Shown piece by piece: positions 55,909-64,000 of a stretch of 64,000 nt of DNA; within the stretch, counting starts at the first letter, position 1; the number at the start of each line of letters is the position of its first letter. Below the pieces are notes generated by a model. That model made no database searches. It had not been told where the DNA came from and saw only the letters and a program-made list of their open reading frames with translations. The DNA is from Diphasiastrum complanatum (Eukaryota; Streptophyta; Lycopodiopsida; Lycopodiales; Lycopodiaceae), in contig CM055095.1 in the NCBI GenBank assembly GCA_029204225.1, positions 36,731,078 through 36,795,077 on the forward strand. Reading direction: 5' to 3'. Made by a program: the position numbers and the translations under genes.

Positions 55909-56649
55909 TCAGATGGATTCTAGAAGATACCTGTCATGGGTCCAAAAAAACTCAACAGTAGTGTCTATGAACGGCTTGAGCACATTCTTTGCGTGCTTAT
56001 GGTTCGGAGGCGGCTCAGTATCATATGTGATACCTATGGCAGTAAGGGTGGATTCAGTAACATGCACCTTTTGTGTGGCAGTCTGGAACGTGATATAAAA
56101 TTTGGATTTGGCCTCGGTCCAAGTACTAAAAGCCATCGTAATGAATTGCATATTGAATTTTCCAGAAAAGGCTCGCTCGTAGATTCCCATTGCCGAAAGC
56201 AAAGGTCCAGCAAGAGTCATCCACTGAGCGACCATGCTTGTGCTAGGGAGCATCATGATGTCCGTTGCAGTTGGAACATCACGATGGATGACATAGCGAG
56301 GTATCAGTAGAAGACATGTGACAGAAAGGTAAAGGCTAAAAGTAAGACACAGGAGTGTATCAGATAGCTGTAGGAAAGTGTTAAAAAGTTCTGGTCGCAA
56401 AAAAAAAATTGCAAGAGCTCTGCTAGCACAAGTGAGAAATGAATCGAATTCAGCCTTCTTATAAGTGAATTTGGAAGGTCCATTAGACAAAGTACTAGTT
56501 TGGCTGATTAGTTCTGGACAAAAATCTACAGACATGCTCAGTACTGTAAAATTAGCTTCCAAAAATTTCAGCGAAGGTTCTTGACCAAAATAGCAGTCTG
56601 GCAAACATTCTGAAGATTTGGCGAAGGTTGAACATTCGCCTAGGAGCAT
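55909..56649 (-). CDS. Unrecognised 246-residue open frame
   Basis: The longest uninterrupted frame outside recognised retroelement pol. The N-terminal half is hydrophobic with possible membrane segments (LFNTFLQLSDTLLCLTFSLY). The second half reads MVAQWMTLAGPLLSAMGIYE, FITMAFSTWTEAKSKFYITF and ESTLTAIGITYDTEPPPNHK, ending HDRYLLESI. No domain I recognise, no promoter or intron evidence, and no second copy here. Could be a gag-like gene, a host fragment or chance. Confidence 0.35.
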   Translation of the reverse strand: MLLGECSTFAKSSECLPDCYFGQEPSLKFLEANFTVLSMSVDFCPELISQTSTLSNGPSKFTYKKAEFDSFLTCASRALAIFFLRPELFNTFLQLSDTLLCLTFSLYLSVTCLLLIPRYVIHRDVPTATDIMMLPSTSMVAQWMTLAGPLLSAMGIYERAFSGKFNMQFITMAFSTWTEAKSKFYITFQTATQKVHVTESTLTAIGITYDTEPPPNHKHAKNVLKPFIDTTVEFFWTHDRYLLESI

Positions 56650-57179
56650 CCTTCGACTAGGTGCTATAATAAATGAAAATGTTCAAGATCTGAGCCTCTG
56701 ACCAACCTAAATTTGGCATTATGAATCCATCTGGCGGGTCGGTGAAGGTTTATAAGGTCTGTAATGTGCTCGACGAATGTTCCCAAAATGGCAGAATGCT
56801 GACCATTCGCCTAAGGTCAAAACATGTATTAACTAGTGAAAAGAATGTTCACCCAACTCGGTGTGGATACATCTGAGGTGGATCTTGTCTCTGAAAACTC
56901 GACGAACGTTTTCTATAATTGTATGTACAAAATATGATCCAAAAAGTGGTTTTCCAAGTCATTTTCCATAAAGATCCGATTCCTGAAAATACTTTCCTTC
57001 AACTTTTTCTAATCTGATGACATTTCTGACTTTTGCTCATCAGTCTTTTGATTCTTTTTTTGTATTTTTTTTTAACTGTCTTTTCCAAAAAAGAAAATCA
57101 ATCAAGTAGTGAAAAACAAAAAAATTGTAAAACAATAAAACTTAAAAACATAGTGTTGGATCATGCACTGCCAACACTT
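56650..57179. other. No gene; GCGAA/TTCGCC motif-rich sequence
   Basis: CATTCGCCTA phrases at 56633 and 56804 and CGAACGTT/CGAATGTT phrases resemble 12100-12260 and 28630-28760. Possibly decayed LTR. Confidence 0.35.
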
Positions 57180-57560
57180 GCATAATCGACTGCCATTCAC
57201 TTGAGTGTCAAATCGTTTTCCATCCAAATGTTCCAAAATAACTGTTCCATAGTTTAGTATTTCTTTAACTTTGTACGGTCCTTCACCTGTAAATTTCAAT
57301 TTACCTTTAATCAGCTTGGTTTTATACATCAGTGCTAGATCTCCTTCCTTCAGATTTTTTTTGTAATCGACGATCGTGCCATGCCTTACGGCGGGCTTTC
57401 TCTGTTGCCAACGCATGAACTGCGATCAATCTAGTTTCACATAGTTTATGCAAAGCCTCATGACGTAGTTGTAGGGATTTCGCATCATCCAATCATTCCG
57501 TTGCCGCTATGCGTAGGGATGTTTGCTGATTCTGTCACCAACGTTTGGTGATTTTCATCA
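57180..57560 (-). pseudogene. Ty3/gypsy integrase C-terminal remnant
   Basis: The minus strand reads LQLRHEALHKLCETRLIAVH, ALATEKARRKAWHD, then DLALMYKTKLIKGKLKFTGE and NYGTVILEHLDGKRFDTQVN. This is the C-terminal region of a plant gypsy integrase. A frameshift near 57400 divides it. No RT or LTR of this element was found next to it. Confidence 0.9.
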
Positions 57561-57699
57561 GTGTTTGGCTTTTGTTCTCTCTCTCTCTCACTTAGTGCTT
57601 CTCCATTGTTCAACGTGACTACAAATCTATATGTATTGGCTCAGTCAGAGATTTGATTTTGTAGTATAGTGGTGGTGTGTCCCTTTGGAGTCCACCTCT

Positions 57700-58104
57700 T
57701 GCAACTGAGTAAACCCCAATCTATAAAGATTTAAATTCCACCTCTTACTAGATAATAAGAGCCCTCTTTAAGAAAAAAACATAAGTCAAGTTGAGATAGT
57801 CTAAATTGTTAGCTCCCACATGGCTATCCATCTTTCGAGAATCACCATGGGGCTCACAACTGTATATTTTAGCCTAGCACTAACAATTCTCATGCTCTCA
57901 GACTCGGCTCTCAACTTCATCTCTACTGAAAACCCTTTTGAGTGGAGAGGTTTTACATTGACACCTCGGGGCATGACATTAGCTAACATTATCCCCCCCC
58001 TATTGTGTTGCAGGTCCCATTGCATGGCTTCAGCTTCGACATGTGGTTCTTGGAAAGGCATAGATCAACGTTTGCCTACATAAAACCAAGAACTTATTGG
58101 CTTC
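57700..58104 (-). pseudogene. Element X copy 2, ORF2 side
   Basis: Inverted copy of 5280-5690. It carries the better-preserved ORF2 (57801-58061 on the minus strand): MPFQEPHVEAEAMQWDLQH, NRGGIMLANVMPRGVNVKPL, FSVEMKLRAESES, RWIAMWELTI and stop. A copia element (58105-63472) separates it from the rest of X at 63473-63675. Confidence 0.7.
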
Positions 58105-58739
58105 TGTAGCGGATTTGGCTCTGTTTCTATTTTGTTTTCAGGATCCTAAGCAAGCGACTATAGATCACAGATCATGACATAATCAATTGAGAAGACGACA
58201 CGAACGATGAGATGGAGAAGAGAACGACTATATTTTCTGTTTTACGTTTTTCAGTGAGCCGTTCAATGTCTCGCTCGTTGGTGGCCTGACGATCACCTTA
58301 ATCACTGTGTTTTGCTCGTAGGCAGACTTTCATGCACAGCTCTACTCTCTTCTATTCCTTTCGTTCTCTCCGTTCTCTACATCGTCCTCTTTTCATGTTG
58401 ATCAAAAACATGTATTTATCTCCATTGTGTGGAGTTTACAAGATAGTTAATCAGAGAATTACAAGACAAGTTAATGCTAATCAACTAGTCAGTTATTCTC
58501 TGTTATCGCTGTCTCTTTCAGCTGAGCGTGAAGTACAATACACCACGCTCGTCGAGCTGCCAGTTGGCAGCGCGAATTGTTCTCTTTCGTTTCGTGTTTT
58601 CTTCTGGTGTGTTTCGTCATCTGGTAGTCGGGCCGAATCTCGAATACTTTTCTTTCGGTCTTTGGGATGTGTTTGCCCTTCGTTTCGTTTCGCTTCGTCA
58701 CCTTCGCGACAAAGTTGCAGGAGTTCACAATTTCTAACA
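58105..58739 (-). repeat. 3' LTR of copia element G
   Basis: 635 bp, from TGTTAGAAATTGTGAACTCC (minus strand, at 58739) to CTACA at 58105. Preceded on the minus strand by polypurine tract AAGAGGGAG (58740-58748). Closely similar to 62838-63472. Confidence 0.93.
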
Positions 58740-58839
58740 CTCCCTCTTGAACCTCGCAACTTTGTATATTTAATCCAATTGCTTTTCTTTGTCTTGCAAA
58801 GAGTGGTTTGTCGAGTGGCTTCGTGAGCAAATATGCAAT

Positions 58840-60250
58840 CATGTCTTTAGATTTTATGTACTAAACCTTGAGCTCTCTTTTTGAGATCAAGTCTCGAATA
58901 TGATGGTACTTCAGAGGTGTGTGTTTTGTCTTTGAATGGAAAACAGGATCCAGAGACAGATATATGGCACTTTGAGAATCCATCATCATCGTGCATGGTT
59001 CTCTCTATGGCATCTGCAACCATACTACCTCGTTTGCTATCTTTGAAGCTGTGATATATAGCTTCACATGAGGATTGAGCCACCAAGGTTTGTTTCTTGC
59101 ATGTCCACCTGATTGCTGCTCTGCATGCAATCGAACATCCTCCTGTCACGGCTTTGCTGTCGTCTTTGCAGCTTGCCCAACTTGCATCACTATAGTGTTG
59201 CAGCTCGAATCCTTTGCCTTCGTCTGCTTTGTAGGTTAATCCCATGTTTTGGGTTCCCTTCAGATATTGCAGAATTCATTTCGCCATTTGCCAATGTGCC
59301 ATGCCAGGATTCAAAGAGAATTGGCTTAAAGCATAGACAAAGAAAGCCAAATCGGGTCTAGTATAGATTGTGAGGTACATCAGACTACCGATCAGGTTTT
59401 GGTAGGGTATACCTTCTTCCATTTTCTGTCTCTCCTCATCTGTATTTGAACAATCCTGTTTCATTAGTCTGGCTCCAATTATCATTGGTGTGGCTTTTTC
59501 TTTACAGTCCATCATTCGGTATTGTTTAAGTACTTTCTAGGCGTATTCTGACTGACTCAGATGCATTTCTCTTCTGTTTCAATTTCTTCTGATTTCCAGC
59601 CCAAGGCATTTTATTGCTTTTCCTAGATTTGTGATTTCACAACTTTTAGAAATTTGACTCTTCATTTCCTTGATTAGCATCAAGGAATTTCCTATCATTA
59701 GGGAGTCATCTACAAATATAGTCAGAATCACAAAATTTCTTTCTACTTCCTTTATATAGACATTACAGTATGGTTGTGTAGGAATGTAATCTAGAGACTT
59801 CAGAAGACTATCGATCTTCTTATACCAAGATCGTGATGCCTACTTCAGACCATAAATGCATCGTTGCAAACGACAAACATATTGTCGATTGTCGGGGCCT
59901 TCAAATACTTTAGGCTGCTTCATGAAGATTTCTTCTTCTGGATCTCCATGGACAAAGGCTGTCTTTACATCGATCTGGTGAATTTCCAGATTGTATTGAG
60001 TTGCGTGTGCAAGGAGCAGTCGAATGCTTGTCATTTTTCCCATTGGTGAATACATATCAAAGTAATCGACGTTGTACCTTTGTGTGTAGTCTTTTGCAAC
60101 GAGCCTTGTTTTGTATCGTCCGACAGTGCCATCTGATTTGAATTTTCTTTTGTAGACCCATTTGCAGTCGACGATGTTTTTATTTTTGGGAAGTGGCTCT
60201 AGTGTCCATGCCTCATTTTGACTCATTGATTTGATTTCTTCTAACATTGC
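58840..60250 (-). pseudogene. Element G reverse transcriptase and RNase H
   Basis: RT: MSQNEAWTLEPLPKNKNIVD, RLVAKDYTQRYNVDYFDMYS, HQIDVKTAFVHGDPEEEIFM, then a TAG after YGLK, and the catalytic site as IFVDDSLMIGN near 59715. The C-terminal part has GLEIRRN and YQNLIGSLMYLTIYTRPDLA. RNase [39 protein letters not shown], where the family has AEYxAxxxA. Several stops; RNase H ends at 58847. Confidence 0.9.
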
Positions 60251-60367
60251 CTATTTTTAGAATTTATATTATGGACTCTGGTTGGCTTCTTGATATGTTG
60301 CTGGTTCTTTAGTGAAGCTGCAGTATTCAAACACTGTTTCTTCGCTCCATTGAAGGTTGTTAGTATA

Positions 60368-61700
60368 TCAATCTGGAGGTCTTCTTTGTCTTGTTGACCT
60401 TCTGGGTTCGATTCGTCGTTGTTCAAATGTCTCTTCTTCGTTAGGTTGATCTTCGGCTTCTTGCTGCTCTAGGGTATGAGGCTCGACATTTTGATTTGAT
60501 GTTTGCCCTTGATCTACCTCTTCAATAGACAATAGTGTGAAGATCTCATGCCCCTTTTCTTCCTTTAATCTAGGGAATGTGGACTCGTCGAACTTCACAT
60601 CTCTACTCGACACAACTTTCTTCGTGGTTGGGTTGTAGAGTCTGTAGACTTGTGATCTATTCAAGTATCTGACCATGATTGTCTGCTCCAAATTTTCGTC
60701 GATCTTGCTTCTTTGTTCCTTTGGTATGTGCTTGTATGTTGCACATCTGAATACACGCATGTATGACAGATGAGGATTTCTACTTGTCCACATTTCGTAT
60801 GGTGTTTTGTTTTCCAAGGTTGTCGTTGTTGATCTGTTCTGCAGGTGTACCACTGCAGCTATTGCTTCAGTCCAAAATTGACTCGGCTATCGAGCCTGTG
60901 CCATCATGCATCTGGCTTCTTCGACTAGTGTCCTGTTTCTTCTTTCTGTGACACCATTATATTCGGTTGTGTATGCAGGAGTGAATTGATGCTCTATTCC
61001 TTGTTCTTGGCAGAATCTTAAAAATTTTGTGCTCTTGTACTCACCTCCATTATCAGACGTGATGATCTGAATCTTCTTTGAGGTGTGTCTTTCAGCAAAT
61101 GCCGCGAACTTCTTGAAAGAGTCAAACACTTCAAATTTTTTCTTCAAATAATGGATCATTGTCATCCAGCTATAGTCATCAATGAACATCAGAAAATACC
61201 TCGATTCTGAGAGCAAATCAACTTTCATCGGTCCACAAACATTTGAGTGCACGAGCTCAAGAACTTCTCTAGCTGTTCTTCCCTCATGTTCGAATGGATT
61301 GCGATGTTGTTTCCCTTTCTGAATGGCTTTGCAGAACTCAGTATTGGGTCTGGATATTTTCAAACCTGTGACTATGCCCTTCTTGCTCATGTCGTAGAGG
61401 CTCCTCATGTTCAGATGATATATTCTTCTATGCCAGAGTTGATCTTCGTTTTCTGATGCATTTAGTATGCTATCAAAATTATTGATTATCTTGGCTTGGT
61501 AGATATTTCCTTCTCTGCATTCAACTGTCAACAACTTGTTCGTTGTTTTTTTGATCATTCGGCATACATTGCCATCGAATAGAACTCAAATTCCAAGATC
61601 TACCATCTTGGAGACTGATAGTAGGTCTTTTTTTAATGAGGGTACGTAGAGTGCTCCTGGTAGCTCTGCTTGTCTCGACAGTGTTCGTAGTTGTAGAGTT
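60368..61700 (-). pseudogene. Element G integrase
   Basis: Frame 61558-60887: zinc-binding region LWHRRIYHLNMRSLYDMSKK, then EFCKAIQKGKQH, where the second Cys of the HHCC motif is lost by a small rearrangement. Catalytic core: FIDDYSWMTMIHYLKK, SDNGGEYKSTKFLRFC and NGVTERRNRTLVEEARC, supplying D, D and E. After one stop (QAR, TAG), frame 60853-60368 has the C-terminal part (KTPYEMWTSRNPHLSYMRVF, RLYNPTTKKVVSSRDVKFDE) and an acidic linker to RT. Confidence 0.92.
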
Positions 61701-61739
61701 CTGATGCCCTTGACATCGTGTCAGCTTCCATCGCCTAGA

Positions 61740-62773
61740 ACCACTACTCTATTGTTTTCGAGTTCTCTGTAGTCGATCAAGATTCTTTTGTTGCAAGTGA
61801 TGTGTAAGATTGCTCCTGAATCAATGACTACATCGCAATCTTGTTCAATGTAGCTTGTTGAGGCTTCATCGAATATCGTGAAGGCATTATCGCCTTGTCT
61901 GCATCCTTTGATGACTCTGCAACATTCGCCTTGTCAGCTTTGTTTTTTCTTTTTGGGTTGAATCTGCAATTGTATGTAGAGTGTCCCTTCTTCTTGCAGT
62001 GCATGGAAGGTATTGTCGAATTAAACCAGCACTTGTTGGCTATGTGTCCCGACCTGTGACAGTGATCACAGGAGGATGTTTGTTGGTTGTCGTTGCCTCT
62101 ACTCAAAAACTTTGTATTTGCCTTGTCGAATCTGGGTCTGGGTTTGTTCTTCTTTTTTCCCTTGATAAAAAGGGCCTTCTCCTAGTCACTGCTTCCTTCT
62201 CCTTCGTCCCCCATCAGTCTCTCATCAACGACAAGGCTGATTGCTCTCTCAAATGTCATATTTGGTAGGCTCAGTATGAGCATTCTCAACGAATGATAGG
62301 ACACAAATAGGGATTTCATGAAGTACATCAATTGTTGTGGAGTTAGGACCTGGTGTTTCTGTCCAGATGCAACGAGTTGAGTGAAGATCATTGATCTTAT
62401 CAACATGCTGATCCAACTGGTTGCCATCCCATCACATAGATTGCAGCTGATTGTGAAGATGCATCACTGAAGTGGCAGTCCTCACTTCATACTTCTGCTT
62501 TAGACTTTTTCATGCTTCATGGCTGCTCTCACAGTCTTCAATCTGCATGAGTATTTTTTCGTTAATGGGCGAAATGATGATCGCCATTGCACGTTCATCT
62601 TTTCTGATCCACTCAACTCTCTTTGGGTCTCTCTCTGGAGGCTGCACCTCTGTGAGTTTGGTCACTGACAAGATGGCTTCACCCTTCAGAAGTGTTTTGA
62701 TTTTGAGTTTCCATACTCTATAGTTTTTGCCATCACTACTGATTGCTATTCTCGTCTGGATCGTTTTAGCCAT
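61740..62773 (-). pseudogene. Element G gag, zinc knuckles and protease
   Basis: MAKTIQTRIAISSDGKNYRV at 62773 opens Gag (KNYRVWKLKIKTLLKGEAIL, INEKILMQIEDCESSHEA). In-frame stops near 62509 and 62440 and a frameshift follow. Knuckles at 61940-62080: CDHCHRSGHIANKC and, 12 residues later, CKKKGHSTYNC whose first Cys is lost. Protease near 61830: DCDVVIDSGA with catalytic DSG, ending at about 61740. Start chosen for its position 53 bp after the primer-binding site. Confidence 0.9.
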
Positions 62774-62825
62774 ATTGTGTTGTCTTAGAGAATCACTGCT
62801 CGGATATCATGTAGTGATAGTTTGT

Positions 62826-62837
62826 GCTCTGATATCA
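62826..62837 (-). promoter_or_regulatory. Primer-binding site of element G
   Basis: TGATATCAGAGC on the minus strand, directly after the LTR end. One base from the copia consensus TGGTATCAGAGC. A degenerate partial copy of the LTR-end/PBS junction lies at about 62797-62812, so the junction was duplicated. Confidence 0.88.
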
Positions 62838-63472
62838 TGTAGTGGATTTGGCTGTGTTTCTAATTTGTTTTCAGGATCCTAAGCAAGCAACTACATATCA
62901 CATATCATGACAGAATCAATTGAGAAGACGACGCGAACGATGAGATGGAGAAGAGAACTACTGTATATTTTGTTTTACATTTTTCAGTGAGTCCTTCAGT
63001 GTCTCACTCGTTGGCGGCCTGACGCTCATCTCAATTGTTGTGTTTTGCTCATTGGCAAACTTTCATGCATAGCTCTACTCTCTTCTATTCCTTTTATTCT
63101 CTCCATTCTCTACATCGTCCTCCTTTTGTGTTGATAAAAAATGCGTATTTATCTCCACTGTGTGGAGTTTACAAGATAGTTAATCAGAGAATTACAAGAC
63201 AAGTTAATGCTAATCAACTAGTTAGTTATTCTTTGTTATCGCTGTCTCTTTCAGCTGAGCATGAAGTACAATACACCACACTCTTTGAGCTGCCAGTTGA
63301 CAGCGCGACTTGTTCTCTTTCGTTTCATGTTTTCTTCTGGTGTGTTTCATCATCTGGTCATCGGGCCAAATGTCGAATACTTTTTTTTCGGTCTTCGGGG
63401 TGTGTTTGTCCTTCGTTTCGTTTCGCTTCGTCACCTTCACGACAAAGTTGCAGGAGTTCACAATTTCTGACA
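62838..63472 (-). repeat. 5' LTR of copia element G
   Basis: 635 bp, TGTCAGAAATTG start (63472) to CTACA end (62838). The first base pairs differ from the 3' LTR (TGTTAG), and substitutions are scattered throughout, so the insertion is not recent. Confidence 0.93.
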
Positions 63473-63675
63473 TCTTCGTTTTTGCTTGTCTCAAAGTCGC
63501 AGTAGCTTATCAGGATAGCCCTGCATAACCGAGAGCCTCTTGCTTGCTCTTTTCAGCTTTTTTTTTTTCTATTAAGAGATTTCTCATAGCCGACCTTCTT
63601 TCCGATGGCTTCAAATGTAATGAATCTTGTCTATGCGCCCAACGGAATAGGTCCCAGCTATGGCCTTATCCCAAG
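63473..63675 (-). pseudogene. Element X copy 2, ORF1 side
   Basis: Inverted copy of 5100-5230. The minus strand reads RFITFEAIGKKVGYEKSLN, an A-run, then KSKQEALGYAGLS and two stops (TGA TAA), as in copy 1. It is cut from ORF2 by copia element G. Confidence 0.7.
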
Positions 63676-63684
63676 TATGAACTT

Positions 63685-64000
63685 ATTTTCGGGTATTCCC
63701 GACATATTGTAAATAAATAATATCGGCCAATAAAATGTGTTGCAAGGGCATGACATCCTGCGCGTATAAGCCCATGGCCCAATGAGCACGCAAGTTGAGT
63801 TGTAAATAAAATAATAGATTTGGGCCCCTTTGTAATTAAAATAAAACTTGAGGCCCAAAGTCAATTTTAAACTTAGAGTTTACTTTTTTAGAGTTGGGTC
63901 CAATTTTGGACTCACATGAATCTTGTGATTTTTATTGTACTTTTTGTGGACCCTTGGATCAAGTTGGGTCCAAGATGAATGGTTAGGATCTATGTGAATA
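63685..64000 (+). mobile_element. LTR-like fragment related to element F LTR, cut by window end
   Basis: Shares with the F LTR (in the opposite orientation) the blocks GGGTATT near its start, TGACATCCTGCGCGTATAAGCCC-like sequence, CCAATGAGCAC and CACATGAAT, in the same order. It is strongly diverged. The start near 63685 resembles the LTR start; the other end lies beyond the window. Confidence 0.5.

Larger units (their letters stand above)
58105..63472 (-). mobile_element. Full-length decayed Ty1/copia element G
   Basis: Two LTRs of 635 bp each flank a complete set of copia domains on the minus strand in the order gag, protease, integrase, RT, RNase H. Flanking bases GCTTC (58100-58104) and TCTTC (63473-63477) are probably a target-site duplication with one change. 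The element lies inside element X: the two sides join to match 5106-5690. Multiple stops and frameshifts mean it is no longer autonomous. Confidence 0.93.

Overview
The window is nuclear DNA from a land plant with a large, repeat-rich genome. The evidence is GT-AG introns, plant-type Ran and 2-oxoglutarate dioxygenase genes, many decayed Ty1/copia and Ty3/gypsy retrotransposons, long GA/CT microsatellites and TTTAGGG-like motifs. I cannot name the species. The N- and C-terminal sequences of Ran (IPNFKL near the start, YEAEL near the end) look less like the usual flowering-plant form and hint at a lycophyte, fern or other early-diverging plant; this is only a hint.

Two host genes are supported. 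A complete Ran GTPase gene (+, ATG at 14691, stop at 25794, 8 coding exons, 223 residues) has an 8.6-kb second intron that splits the P-loop glycine codon and is filled with transposable-element DNA. A two-exon 2OG-Fe(II) dioxygenase (-, 44096 to 42994) is intact except for a frameshift in a run of nine T.

Layout. 1-14.2 kb: fragments of copia and gypsy elements on both strands, minisatellites, a (GA)n/(TC)n pair around a palindrome, and one copy of an element I call X. 14.3-26.3 kb: Ran, with intronic copia fragments and ends of an unusual palindrome-ended repeat family. 26.3-42.5 kb: copia and gypsy elements, including a chromodomain gypsy element (37447-40895) abutting and apparently inserted in a minus-strand copia element. 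43-44.3 kb: dioxygenase and promoter. 44.7-46.6 kb: microsatellite and minisatellite block. 46653-51229: a complete non-autonomous LTR element on the minus strand with PBS, 5-bp target-site duplication (TATTT) and a gag-like reading frame with three CCHC-type knuckles. 51.6-54.1 kb: truncated copia fused to a 50-bp satellite made of two alternating 25-bp units. 58105-63472: a full-length decayed copia element with two 635-bp LTRs, inserted into a second, inverted copy of element X.

Best candidates for something new: (1) a repeat family whose ends carry clustered palindromes that differ between copies by coordinated changes (15829, 16595, 23059); (2) element X, with two conserved reading-frame segments in inverted copies 52 kb apart; (3) the gag-only LTR element at 46653-51229; (4) the 25-bp A/B higher-order satellite. 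Almost every retroelement reading frame here is broken; Ran is the only gene with no visible defect.
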